A stretch of 64,000 bases of DNA from Paralithodes platypus (Eukaryota; Arthropoda; Malacostraca; Decapoda; Lithodidae), in the NCBI GenBank assembly GCA_032716605.1, contig CM064519.1, positions 13,850,144-13,914,143 of the forward strand, read 5' to 3'. The notes beneath the pieces are model-generated. The model did not search any database. It saw only the letters and a list, made by a program, of their open reading frames with translations, and was not told the origin of the DNA. The position numbers and the translations under genes were made by a program. Positions 42,924 through 53,215 of the stretch are shown one piece after another (within the stretch, counting starts at the first letter, position 1; each line of letters begins with the position of its first letter).

Positions 42924-43336
42924 CCGTGCTCTAAAAATGCGTGTCTAATCTAGTCTGTGAACTACTACTTGTGCACCAGAGCTACCAGTAATAAATCTAA
43001 CAGTGAATATGAATCTATAAGTAACATTGATGGTCTTCGGTATATAAACCTGTGAAATCAAAGCCAGTGATCAGAAGATTAATACCTGAACGTTGGAAGT
43101 GGGAGACTAGGCTCCATCCAGATCCACTTATGCTAGTGTTGTTCAATTCTATTATATTGTCTTACACAAGTATTCTGCAGTGGTATATCAATAAACGTGA
43201 TCATGTAACTTGCTACCATGTGTTTCTTTGTGTTCTCTATTCCTCATATCTTGTATTGTGCATGCAGCCTTATATACCCAGTCAATTTAGAACTCACATT
43301 ACCCAAGTTAAACCTGTAGAAAAACAGGGCATAACA

Positions 43337-43530
43337 GTAAGCATGTGCAATGATGGTTTAACAATAATTTGCAATGCATGAGAACAATCGTCGCTAATCA
43401 CTAACTGCCAGCTAGGGAAGGAAAGTGGGGGTAGACTTGGACACGACTCCCCCTTCCACCTGCCCAGGGTGGAGTAGGGGAAGGAAGGACCCACCCCTGA
43501 GCAACTTTTAGTACGCGTGAGTGTACATAT
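43337..43530 (-). repeat. Repeat R4 fragment, inverted
   Basis: After one 33-bp unit, AGAACAATCGTCGCTAATCA to AGTACGCGTGAGTGTAC is the reverse complement of 34915-35090. Confidence 0.85.
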
Positions 43531-44070
43531 TTAGCTTGAAGGGGGTCTGGGGAACGTTTTTTTAGTTTGAAGGGGGTTTGGAAAGGCGTTTTTCCAAGTC
43601 TAGGGGTTAACTAAATAAATATTGTTCAAAATTGGCTAAAACAATTAAAACCCTCAATAATAATTAAACAAAACACCGTGAACGACCGCAGCAGTGCAAG
43701 TACTGGCACTGAGCTGGATACACAGGCCTAGTTTGCCTTTTTCCAGAGGATCTACTGTAAGAAACTGTAAGAAAATAGTATAATAACCCCCGAGACGTTG
43801 CACCAGATAGTGTTAATGTAGAACTCGATATATACCATACGATCAAAGTCGGTGTTAACTTATAGTAAGGTTTGAGTATCGGCTTCTCACTTCCCCCGTC
43901 TCTATCTCTGTCTGTGTTTCCAACCTCTCAGCTCTACAAACCCCCAACTAAAGTTTAGGTATAATAGACAGTTGTGCCATCAACTCTCTTTTATGTGTAT
44001 CAAATGCAGGCAATATTGATCACACACACTAATGAAGAGAAATATACCCCATTCAGACCATTGTAAGAAT
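43531..44070 (+). repeat. R3-associated tail and copy of the 37440 repeat
   Basis: 43531-43815 (TTTAGCTTGAAGGGGGTCTG, duplicated; CCCTCAATAATAATTAAAC) parallels 16665-17195; 43806-44070 parallels 37520-37775. Confidence 0.7.
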
Positions 44071-44294
44071 ATTATGTATTACAAGGTTTACAGGCCTATG
44101 TGCACACGAATTTTGCACATTCAACTCAACCATATTGTAAGGATTATGTTAGTCTGTGTAATAAAACCTCGAAATTATGCTTCATTTGTCAGGATTAATA
44201 TAATGATAACCACAACTCTCTCAATTATTATTATTTTTTTCCACCAACCAACTTCACCTCTAAACTCAATTAATGAAATCAACAAATACATGTG

Positions 44295-44375
44295 GCACTC
44301 CAAGGACTCGAACCTAGGACACTCACATCGAAATTCCGCGCACTTATGCATTACGCTATATAATATGCAAGTTCA
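44295..44375 (-). repeat. tRNA-like segment, possible SINE head
   Basis: On the minus strand a perfect B box, GGTTCGAGTCC, follows TAGCGTAATGCATAAG, which resembles an A box at suitable distance, and a short T-arm can form. A full cloverleaf with a 7-bp acceptor is not convincing, so a tRNA-derived SINE or tRNA relic is more likely than a functional tRNA. Confidence 0.4.
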
Positions 44376-44504
44376 AATCCTGAGAGAGAGAGAGTGTGAG
44401 TGTGAGTGTGAGTGAGTGAGTGAGAGAGTGTGTATGTGTATGTGTCGGAGGTATGGACAGCCCGTTGCCCTAGTTTCAACCCCAAATGGTCGTTTATGGG
44501 AGCC

Positions 44505-44845
44505 CACCTCGCTTGTTTTCTCTTTCTCTCCCTCTCTCTTTGGCTTGTATCCATTCGGCCCCATTTAGCCTACTATTTGAAGACGTTTACCCCCATCCAG
44601 GTGTCAATATTTTCCTGGCGAGCGGTAGCGAGCCAGCATATATATATTTTTGTTTTGACAGCAAGCTAAATTTGTCAATTTTTCGATAGAAAAATTTCTC
44701 CGGCGAAGCCGGATTTCTCCATACAATGCTGGCTCGCTATCGCTCGCCAGGATGGGGATAAACGTCTTAAACAGTTGGCTGAATGGGGCCGAATGGATAC
44801 AAGCAAGGGAAAGAGAGAAAAGGAGAGAAAGATTTAAAAAAACCC
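44505..44845. mobile_element. Fold-back element, R3 subtype b
   Basis: Left arm 44520-44640 (CTTGTATCCATTCGGCCCCA ... CCTGGCGAGCGGTAGCGAGC) and right arm 44720-44830 are inverted copies. The centre has CCGGCGAAGCCGG, itself a hairpin. The same layout recurs at 63590-63925. Confidence 0.83.
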
Positions 44846-45302
44846 GGTGACCCCCCTTATGCAGAATTCCCCGTGGTGTTGATCGGATTTGTGGCCATGA
44901 ATGAGAAGTGGACACATTCATACATTTCTGGCCCTCAAACCTCCAAACTTCATTATCTCTCCGTTCTCTCCTCTTTATTATTTTTACTTACTATACTATT
45001 TAGTCTTCATTATTATCGTCTGCTGTTTCTCTACTTACAGATTCATAGCATGTCTTTTTATTTTCTCTGCTATTTCTCTACTTTGTTTTCCCTATGTGAG
45101 TGAGGGAGACAGAGGGCAGAACTGCCTGTATCGAGTGCCTCCCCCAAAGTTGAAAGAGTGACAGGGCCAAAATCAAGGGACATTCGAGCCAAAATGCCTG
45201 GACACACGGAGTTTGAAGCAATTATAGGAAGAGGGAAAGACTGATTCTGGGAGAGAGTTTCAGAGCTCAGCAGTTGCATAGCAGACAGATTCATACCTGT
45301 CT

Positions 45303-45490
45303 TAACCCCTTCTGTACCGGTGGCATTCATTATTATTATATTCTGGCAATATGTAGACGATTTTAATCAGCCTAGGAAGGATGTCTAGTATTATCTTTTT
45401 ACTACCGTATATCTTTCCTAAGCTTCATAAAATCGTCTAAATGTAGCTAGAAGAAAATTAAAGAGACGTCGCCGGTACAGAAGGGGTTAA
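45303..45490. mobile_element. Palindromic TTAA MITE, subfamily A
   Basis: TTAACCCCTTCTGTACCGG to CCGGTACAGAAGGGGTTAA, with both TTAA intact; internal ACGATTTTAATCAGCCTAGG pairs with AAGCTTCATAAAATCGT. Confidence 0.9.
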
Positions 45491-45554
45491 TATATTCTCC
45501 GTTATTTCTCTATTTACAGATTAATACGTGTCTTATTATATCCTCTTTAACTGT

Positions 45555-45640
45555 ATTGGTGGTGTAATGGTTTAGATGCTTATGTTCTGGGTGTGGTGTC
45601 CCGAATTCGAATCCCGGGAGGACCATATGATTTCATTAGT
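45555..45640 (+). repeat. tRNA-like head of a possible SINE
   Basis: TGGTGGTGTAATGGTTTAGA resembles an A box and AATTCGAATCCCGGG a B box and T-arm, 70 bp end to end, ending GGACCA. The acceptor stem pairs poorly, so a SINE head is favoured over a working tRNA. The 45640-46100 body has no recognised feature. Confidence 0.45.
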
Positions 45641-46109
45641 GTATTCAAGTGCATTGGGGTTTGTATTTGATGATTAATGTTAAGAACGGGGTGTTAATTA
45701 AAATGTGTGTGCTCCACATCGCTGGCATTCGTTGTCTAACTGGTATCAAAAGTAATGTCCGCATGGGAGCAAAGCAATTGGATTATTGACAACTAGGGAT
45801 GCCTGTTCCATATGAAAATTGAATACACCAGGAGAGGGGAGCTTCCATGCCACACGTAAGGCGGTGGCACAGGAACTACATTACCGGCATTTTTTTCGAG
45901 CAATTGTGGTCTGGCAATTTTGTATTCAAGTATTATAATATTTCAGTTTCTTTAGATCATGTGCGTTCAGTCTAGTTGCTGATGAAAATGTGACAATACC
46001 CTGAAATAAAGGCGGTATCACACGAGCGAATTTTCCGTCAATTTTTAGGAGCAATTGTAATCTGGCAGGCTTAAAATTTCAGTTATAATATCAGAAATTT
46101 GCCACCTAG

Positions 46110-46905
46110 CATAACCTGTGTGTGTGTGTAGGTTGGTAGGTAGGTAGGGGTGTAAGTAGGTATGTTGCTGTGTGTAGGTAGGGGTGTAAGTAGGTAGATT
46201 ACTGTGTGTGTAGGTTGGTAGGTAGGGGTGTAAGTAGGTAGATTGGTGTGTGTGTGTGTAGGTCGGTAGGCAGGGGTGTTAGTAGGTAGATTGGTGTTTA
46301 AGTAGATATGTGTGTTGGTGTGTATGTAGGTCGGTAGGCAGGGGTGTTAGTAGGTAGATTGGTGTGTGTGTAGGTAGAGATGTGTGTAGGTCGATAGGCA
46401 GGGGTATACGTAGGTATGTGTGTTGGCGTGTGTAGGTCTGTAGGTAGGGTTGTAAGTAGGTAGATTGGTGTGTGTGTGTAGGTCGGTAGGCAGGGGTGTT
46501 AGTAGGTAGATTGGTGTGTGTGTAGGTAGAGATGTGTGTAGGTCGATAGGCAGGGGTATACGTAGGTATGTGTGTTGGCGTGTGTAGGTCTGTAGGTAGG
46601 GTTGTAAGTAGGTAGATTGGTGTGTGTGTGTAGGTCGGTAGGCAGGGGTGTTAGTAGGTAGATTGGTGTGTGTATAGGTAGAGATGTGTGTAGGTCGATA
46701 GGCAGGGGTATACGTAGGTATGTGTGTTGGCGTGTGTAGGTCTGTAGGTAGGGTTGTAAGTAGGTAGATTGGTGTGTGTGTAGGTCAGTAGGCAGGGGTG
46801 TTAGTAGGTAGATTGGTGTGTGTGTGTGTGTGTGTAGGTAAGGGTGTAAGTAGAGATGTGTTTTGGTGTGTGTAGGTCGGTAGGTGGGGGTGTAAGTAGG
46901 TAGGT
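46110..46905 (+). repeat. GT/GTAGG minisatellite with higher-order ~155-bp units
   Basis: GTAGGTCGGTAGGCAGGGGT and TAAGTAGGTAGATTGGTGTG motifs alternate. A composite unit containing GTATACGTAGGTATGTG repeats at about 46400, 46555 and 46710, spacing ~155 bp. Confidence 0.9.
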
Positions 46906-46919
46906 TGGTGCATAGTGGG

Positions 46920-47250
46920 TAATTTAAGGGGGAGATTTCCACTTGCGGGATTTGTTTTTAGCCCCTTTCTCCCTCATGTTTAGGCCCATTGCTTTTGAAA
47001 TGTTAAGGCGGTCGCTCCATTAGTTTGGCGATCTTATGAACTTCTGCCCCATTTCTGTCAATTTTAAGACCTTTCGTGCCATTTAGGTGTCGATTTTACC
47101 TGGTGAGCGATAGCGAGCCTGTAATTTAAGAGGATCCGGGACATTTTTCTACCGAAAAATGTACAAATTTATCTTGAAAAGGGGTTTAGGGGTGTAATTA
47201 TAAGCTTGATGGAGGTCTAGGGAACAAACTAAAAACCTCCCCTAAGAGGA
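46920..47250 (+). repeat. Repeat R3 copy, long form
   Basis: From TTTAAGGGGGAGATTTCCAC to GAACAAACTAAAAACCTC it parallels 62160-62490 over its whole length, including the GCGATAGCGAGCCTGTAATT core. Confidence 0.88.
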
Positions 47251-47364
47251 CCTAATTCAGACCATCAACTTTTATAGGGGTGCCCACTTTGATGTCATAT
47301 TTTTACAGGCATACCCCTTTCAATGTACGATTATGCCTTCCTACCATTTATTCCGGCTGCTATT

Positions 47365-47577
47365 ATAACCCCGTCAGCACGATGACGTACTTCCCCTCAT
47401 ATTCTGGTTACCAATAGACGATTTTCTTCAGCTTATAGTCTACCTCTAGGAATCAAAGGGGTACATACGGTCTCAATAAATCCTCTGAATAACATAGAGC
47501 CCTCTTAAACTGCGACAAAACGTCTAATTTTTAGCCAGAATCAAAAGTTAAAAAGGCCTCATCGTGCTGAAGGGGTA
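47365..47577. mobile_element. Palindromic TTAA MITE, subfamily B
   Basis: TAACCCCGTCAGCACGATGA and TCATCGTGCTGAAGGGGTAA ends; internal AGACGATTTTCTTCAGC. Confidence 0.85.
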
Positions 47578-47934
47578 ATTTGACGATTTTATCCAGATTA
47601 GGATCTGGACCTGTGGGAGTCACACGAATTAAGCTATTGTCTTTGCAATCAACCCTCTGACGTCCATATATCCTTTCTAAACTCAATAAAATCGTCTTAT
47701 AATGGCCAAAATAATATAGAGAAAGGTGTCCTCGAATAGTGAAGGTCTTAAAAGGTACCCATTTTTAATTAATAACTATATTCAATGTGTCTGAGATGCC
47801 CATTTCTAAGCAGCGTGAGGTCCCTCAAGTCTAGCAAACTGAAAAAAAGTCCTTAGACATTCCTGAAAATTGATGTGAAATATCGACTAAAGTATTTGCT
47901 AACCACCTCCCCTTCATATGTAAAATTCTGTTTG

Positions 47935-48350
47935 AGGATGATAATGAAGCAGTGAATAGAAAACTAGAAGATATAAAAATTATAGTTGCTCACTCTCGCA
48001 TTAGTATTTTTCTTGGACGTGTTGGATGATATGTGTGATAGAAAATTAGAAGATATGGAAATGGTAGGTCCTCTTTCTAACACTGGTGATCTTCCTCAGG
48101 TGTAGGATGCTATGTGTGATTGAAAATTAGAAATATATGAAAATGGTGGGTATAGAAATTAAGAAAGATATGAAAATGGTAAGTCCTCTTTCTAACAATA
48201 ATCTTGTTCTGCATGTATAGGATTCTGTATATGATAGACAATTAGAAAGATATGAAAATGGTAGGTATATATATTTAGAAAGATATACAAATGGCATGTC
48301 CTCTTTCTAACACTGGTGATCTTCTGCAGGTGTAGGATGCTGTGTGTGAT
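47935..48350 (+). repeat. ~115-bp degenerate tandem repeat ending at the PKI splice acceptor
   Basis: A block TCCTCTTTCTAACANTnnTGATCTTC...CAGGTGTAGGATGCT begins at about 48069, 48184 and 48299 (spacing 115 bp); weaker echoes reach 47940. In the last copy it supplies the branch/polypyrimidine region, the AG (48328-48329) and the first ~20 exonic bases of the PKI exon. Confidence 0.8.
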
Positions 48351-48508
48351 GGAGGGGGCACGGGATGCCCAGGGTGACGCCACGACGGAGTTCATCGCGA
48401 CGGGTCGGACAGGGCGGCGCAACGCCCTGCCGGACATACTGTCGGAACACACCTGTTCCACCTCCACCGCCGACCTGCCCGAGGCGCTGGAGAAACTCAC
48501 ATGCTCGG
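48349..48508 (+). CDS. PKI: cAMP-dependent protein kinase inhibitor (PKI), coding exon 1
   Basis: PKI binds the free catalytic subunit of PKA as a pseudosubstrate and carries it out of the nucleus. The exon encodes residues 1-53 plus one base of codon 54. Visible are F15 (P-11), the basic run GRTGRRNA with R20, R23, R24 and pseudosubstrate alanine A26 in the P-site, and an IL following, as in vertebrate PKI. L43, L47 and L50 are spaced like the leucine-rich export signal. The acceptor is CTTCTGCAG ending at 48329; the donor is G|GTATGG at 48508/48509. ATG 48349 is chosen to match the family length; an in-frame ATG at 48337 would add four residues. The high GC content contrasts with the AT-rich surroundings. 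A 5' noncoding exon and promoter are not identified. Confidence 0.93.
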
Positions 48509-48521
48509 GTATGGACTTAAA

Positions 48522-48748
<227 letters not shown>

Positions 48749-48829
48749 CTTTTATAAATAACTGGAGAATGAACTTGGTCATTCATTTCTGGAGATCGAA
48801 AAGGGATGCCACAAGTATCTCAAATTTAT

Positions 48830-49265
48830 TTGTTTTACCCCCTTCTCCCTCATATTTAGCCCCATTAGTTTTGAGATTTTAGGACACTTGCCCCATTAGT
48901 TTGGCGATTTTAAGACCTTTCGTCTTCATTTCCTTGTCAATTTTAAGGCCTTTCTTTCCATTTTGGTGTTAATTTTTTTTCCTGGACAGCAATATCGAGC
49001 CTGCAATTTAGGGGGACCCGGTCTTTGGCTTAGAATTTTGTTTACCAAATAATGTACGAATTTATCTCGATGAGGGTCTTTTGGTGTGTTTATAAATTGC
49101 AGGCGAGCGAAATCACCAGGAAGAAATCGACGCCTAAATGGTAAAAAAGGTCTTAAATCTGACAAGAATATAATGCGAAAAGTTGATCAATGGCCAAACT
49201 ATCGGGGGTGAACATCTTTAAAATCTCAAAAGTAATGGGGATAAACATGAGGGAGAAGGGGGTTC
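48830..49265. mobile_element. R3 copies in head-to-head fold-back
   Basis: 48830-49080 carries R3 in plus orientation (CTCCCTCATATTTAGCCCCA, GGCGATTTTAAGACCTTTCG). 49085-49265 carries the inverse (CAGGCGAGCGAAATCACCAG, AACATGAGGGAGAAGGGGG), giving a diverged palindrome. Confidence 0.8.
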
Positions 49266-49724
49266 ATAAAAAAAACACTACCTTAAATAAAAATAATTAT
49301 ACCTCAAGGCCTAAATGCAACTTTCGACACTGATATGATAGCTATGGTGATTATAAGGATAAACATGAGAGAGAAGGGGGATCATAAAAAAGACTACGTT
49401 GATAAACCTCGCTGGTCGAAATGATTGAATTGAGTTTCCTAATCAACTAAAAATACAAATATACCAATTTAATAAAGTTTCCTTATCAACTAAAAATAAT
49501 AAATACCCCCTTTGAGTTCATTAATAAAGTATCCTAATCAACTAAAGATAATATATAATTTGAATTACTAAACAAAGTATCCATATAAACTAAAAATAAT
49601 AAAACTATTTGAATTCTTGAATAAAATACCTTAATCCAATACAAATAAAAAGTAAAGCATTTAAATTATTGAATAAAGTATAATAATCAAATACTAATAA
49701 TTAACAAATACGAAAGATTGTTTA
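49266..49724. repeat. AT-rich stretch with ~60-bp degenerate tandem repeat
   Basis: AATAAAGTnTCCTnATCAAC followed by TAAAAATAATAAA recurs at about 49470, 49525, 49575 and 49620, with decayed copies to 49700. It lies just downstream of the coiled-coil ORF on the minus strand. Confidence 0.7.
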
Positions 49725-50828
49725 TTATTTGCCCTTCATTTTTGATAACCAAGATTTAGAATTATCTTTAACGGCATATTTTTCCTGCAGACGACTTCTC
49801 AATTGTTCTATGAATTGAGATTTGTCCTCATTATCTTTTCTAATTTTAGCAAGGGAAGATTGCAAGGTATTCATATTTTCATCTTTGTCTTCTATCGACT
49901 CCTGCAGTTCAAAAAATAATTTAATTTTATCATTCAAAATACTATATGCAGACTGATAGTTATTTTTAGCGTGAGTAAGTTCATTTTGCAAATTTATACT
50001 ATCTTTCTTGATGTTCTCCCTTTCAACAACTTTCTCGTTGATAATGCCATCAAGTATAGCAATTTTGTCCTCATATTTTTCTATTTTCACCTCATTTACA
50101 TGTTTAAATGTAGCAAGGGAAGACTCTAGGAAAGAAATATTCTCATTTTTTCCTTCTATCGCCTCCTTTAGTTCAATTATACATTTTATTTTTTCATCCA
50201 AAGTACTCATGGTTGCCTGATGGTCATTTTTTGCTTGGTTTAGTTTTTTATCCAAACTATTATTTTCCTTCCTAAATTTTTCATTTTCAAAAAAATTCTC
50301 GTTGAATCTATCATCCAGTATAACCATGTTTTCCTCGTATTTTTCAATTTTTGCCTTACCCTTTATTACCTGCTGTGTTGATTCCTCCAATAGTCTTGCC
50401 TGCGCCTCAGCCTCATGCTTTGCTACAGAAAGGGAGTTTTGTAGCTGTATTATATTCCGCTCGTGCTTTTCAATCTTCAACTGTTCCTGCTTCAGGATTT
50501 GATTGATTTCGGACAGGTTGATTTTCGTGGTGTTCAATTCACCAATCAAAGACTCGGATTTTGATTTTTCGTCGTTGTACTTTTGCGTAGTTTCACTTAG
50601 CACTTGCCGGCAAAAAACCAACTCATTTTCTAGTGTTTCCCTGTTAACACCTCCAGTTTCCACCATACATCGAAGATTCTTGATTTCATCGACGAGGGAT
50701 TCAACCAATGTTGGGTAGCCTTTTGATTTTTCCTCCCAATCCACACCGATCGATTTTAGCAACTCTGTTACTAATTTCACACCCTGGCTCTTCTTGTTGT
50801 TGAATTTGAACAGTTTACCGAACCCCAT
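49725..50828 (-). CDS. Intronless coiled-coil protein of unknown family, antisense in the PKI intron
   Basis: The 367-codon frame from ATG 50826-50828 (starting MGFGKLFKFNNKKSQG) to TAA 49725-49727 has no interruption. An in-frame TTG at 50852 would add eight residues but is not a usual start. The first ~50 residues look globular (VKLVTELLKSIGVDWEEKS, then TLVESLVDEIKNLRCM); the rest is charged, heptad-like coiled coil. Counting from TTG 50852, two 88-residue units are clearly homologous, K168-V255 (KIEKYEENMVILDD) and K256-D343 (KIEKYEDKIAILDG), with a half unit at 126 (KIEKHERN). The C-terminus is short and basic. AATAAA follows the stop directly (about 49719-49724 on the minus strand); upstream are a TATTTATACG box near 50885 and an AAAGCAG that could be a splice acceptor. 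No signal peptide or membrane segment is seen. I do not recognise the family. It could be a retrogene, a lineage-specific gene or a viral relic. Confidence 0.65.
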   Translation of the reverse strand: MGFGKLFKFNNKKSQGVKLVTELLKSIGVDWEEKSKGYPTLVESLVDEIKNLRCMVETGGVNRETLENELVFCRQVLSETTQKYNDEKSKSESLIGELNTTKINLSEINQILKQEQLKIEKHERNIIQLQNSLSVAKHEAEAQARLLEESTQQVIKGKAKIEKYEENMVILDDRFNENFFENEKFRKENNSLDKKLNQAKNDHQATMSTLDEKIKCIIELKEAIEGKNENISFLESSLATFKHVNEVKIEKYEDKIAILDGIINEKVVERENIKKDSINLQNELTHAKNNYQSAYSILNDKIKLFFELQESIEDKDENMNTLQSSLAKIRKDNEDKSQFIEQLRSRLQEKYAVKDNSKSWLSKMKGK

Positions 50829-50852
50829 CCTGCTTTGTGTATAATTAAACAA

Positions 50853-51769
50853 TTAACGTTCACTAATTAACAGAAAATCACGTATAAATAAAATACTTTT
50901 GGAGAATCTTCTATTACCGTGCGACGCGAGATCAAGTCAAATTAATAATGAACCACTGCCAGCGCTCCAAACCCTTCAAGCTTCAACTAAAATATCTACA
51001 TAGGCTAGATATTTTGTTACTCTATTTTACATAATGTAAACATATGTTTTATGAATGTATACTTATCTCAATATTATAATATTAGCTAACTATCCTTGCA
51101 GTTTCTTTTAATGATAACAAAATACAGTATATAGTTAGGAACATTAACCAAAAAGTAGAATAGTTTCCCCTAATATTGAATAGTTTTTTCTAATTAGGCA
51201 TTTCAGAAAAAGGCAATTTTATGGGTAACTAGTTTAGATATTTTTGCAGGAGACTCTTCAGTTCCCGAGGATTTTTTCTATAAGAAAACCACATAATATT
51301 AATGTTGTGATAGGTTTACAGATTATAAAACTGCCTATGATATAAATTGAGCGATGTGATCTTTTGTTTGTGAATTATGCCATTGAGCCTCAGAAAACCC
51401 AGATTGGCTACTATTTGTAGGATATGGGATTATTTTATCATATTTAAAAACTATAGAGGCATTCAGGAGAGTACAGTCGCGCTAATATGTGATGTCTTGG
51501 CACCAATTATGTTTTGATAAATAATATGTATCAGCAATATGTAAACATGATATTTTTCTTTTTGAGTGAACATGTTCCTACACTTACCCACCCTATTCAA
51601 CATCTGACAGACATTAATACAGCACAGAGCGAGCCAAACGTAATGCCAGCTGAGCCATGACTTATTAGCGCCACTGTACATACCTCCTCCTACGGTAGCG
51701 GAGGTATACGCTCTACCTATCCTCTCCAAAATGAAATCAACTGTTAGGTAAGGTTATTGAGGTGTTTTT
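50853..51769. other. AT-rich intronic stretch, nothing recognised
   Basis: May contain the promoter of the antisense coiled-coil gene (50853-50950). The rest shows no repeat boundary or coding feature that I can support. Confidence 0.45.
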
Positions 51770-51900
51770 CCTCGACCGCCTTCTCTCATGTTTAGCACCG
51801 TTAGTTATGATATTTTAAGATGTTCGCCCCATTAGTTTGGCGATTTTAAGACCTTTGGCCCCATTTATGTGTCAGTTGATCTCTGTTGGTAGGTCCGGTG
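51770..51900 (+). repeat. Repeat R3 fragment
   Basis: CTCATGTTTAGCACCGTTAG, GTTCGCCCCATTAGTTTGGC, GATTTTAAGACCTTTGGCCC and TATGTGTCAGTTGA match R3, ending before its core. Confidence 0.78.
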
Positions 51901-51979
51901 TGACCAAATAGTTAACCATCGTTCCCTTGTCGCCTTGATCAGAACATAATTATCTGTGATATCCCACCATACAGTATAT

Positions 51980-52194
51980 TTAACCCTTACAATACCAGCG
52001 ACCTCTTTTTGTGTTTGCTTCAGCTGCATTTAGACGATTTTATGAAGCTTAGGAAGAATTTATGGTAGCTATAAGGATTAATTGAAAGTGTCTGTAATCC
52101 TTTAACGGGTAGACATCCTTCCCAAGCTGAATAAAGCCCTCTAATAGTTGCCAGAATATAATGAAAAGGATGTCACCTCTACTGAATTTGTTAG
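51980..52194. mobile_element. Palindromic TTAA MITE, subfamily A, diverged
   Basis: TTAACCCTTACAATACCAGC at the left; internal TTTAGACGATTTTATGAAGC and CCCAAGCTGAATAAAGCCCT; right end decayed (ACTGAATTTGTTAG). Confidence 0.78.
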
Positions 52195-52537
52195 ATAACC
52201 GTACCACCTTGAGGGGAGAGAGATTTTTTTTCTTCTTTGCTACCTAAATCTCCACCAAGTTTGTGCATTTTTTGGTAGAATAATGCTCCTTTGGCAAAAC
52301 TGGCTGTAATTACCACACCGGTTATTAACACTTTCGAAATGATAAAAACAGAAGCTTTTAATACCGAAATCCTTTTTGAGTTATAAGAAGTTGGAGGTTG
52401 ATATTTCTGGCCTACACATGTTGAACAGGGTATAGTATTACCGAAAATAAATGGTCAGAAAAATCAGTCGTGTGAATCCGCTTTTGGTGATTTCCAGCGA
52501 GTGTGGCGACATTCTTAACTCTTTATGTTGCGTAGTG
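52195..52537. other. Spacer, nothing recognised
   Basis: No ORF with domain, no boundary signals. Confidence 0.4.
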
Positions 52538-52752
52538 TTAACCCTTTAAAGATCCAATACGCATTTATTTTTTATTTCCGGTTATTATTAGACGATTTTA
52601 TTAAAATTGGGAAGAGTAAGTGGAAGTCAGAGGGTTAAATGAGATAGTCTCTACCCTTATAATTCCCACAGATCCTTCTTAAATTGTATAAAATCGTCTA
52701 ATGATAGCCAGAATAAACTGTCCAAATGCGTCACAATCTTCAAAAGGGTTAA
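52538..52752. mobile_element. Palindromic TTAA MITE, subfamily A, diverged
   Basis: TTAACCCTTTAAAGATCC and GATCnTTCAAAAGGGTTAA-like ends, with TTAA at both; GACGATTTTATTAAAATTGG pairs with CAAATTGTATAAAATCGTC-like sequence on the far side. Confidence 0.78.
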
Positions 52753-52892
52753 AAGAACACAATTTTTCGGTATATATTGATGGCCCACAATGGATTTAAT
52801 GTGTTGAGTCTTTTGTGCGAAATCCCTGAGCTTCCATCACCTTTATTCGCTAATTAAGGGTGTTCAATCTGGGGATTACCTGTCGAACAATG

Positions 52893-53213
<321 letters not shown>

Positions 53214-53215
53214 TT

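Larger units (their letters stand above)
38946..43336 (+). mobile_element. Element X copy 1 (LTR-like, non-autonomous, rearranged)
   Basis: Bounded by a 5-bp duplication, GTAAG (38941-38945 and 43337-43341). It starts TAAAATGCCCCAG and ends CAGGGCATAACA, a partial inverted end. Near the 3' end are AATAAA (43189-43194) and then about 140 bp, resembling the R-U5 part of an LTR. Order: unique 5' part 38946-40590; block B 40597-41420; tail ending GGGCATAACA at 42086; then inverted block B 42100-42923; then a second tail to 43336. Only a short ATG frame (38948-39115, starting MPQNKKPTTEATSEH) is present; no RT or integrase. The class is not certain: LTR-type is inferred from the 5-bp duplication and the tail. 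Confidence 0.7.

Noticed and set aside
45555..45640. Functional tRNA gene
   Set aside because: A and B boxes are plausible but the acceptor and T stems pair poorly; better read as SINE-derived.
46499..46942. 147-codon Thr/His/Pro-rich frame
   Set aside because: Translation of the GT/GTAGG minisatellite.
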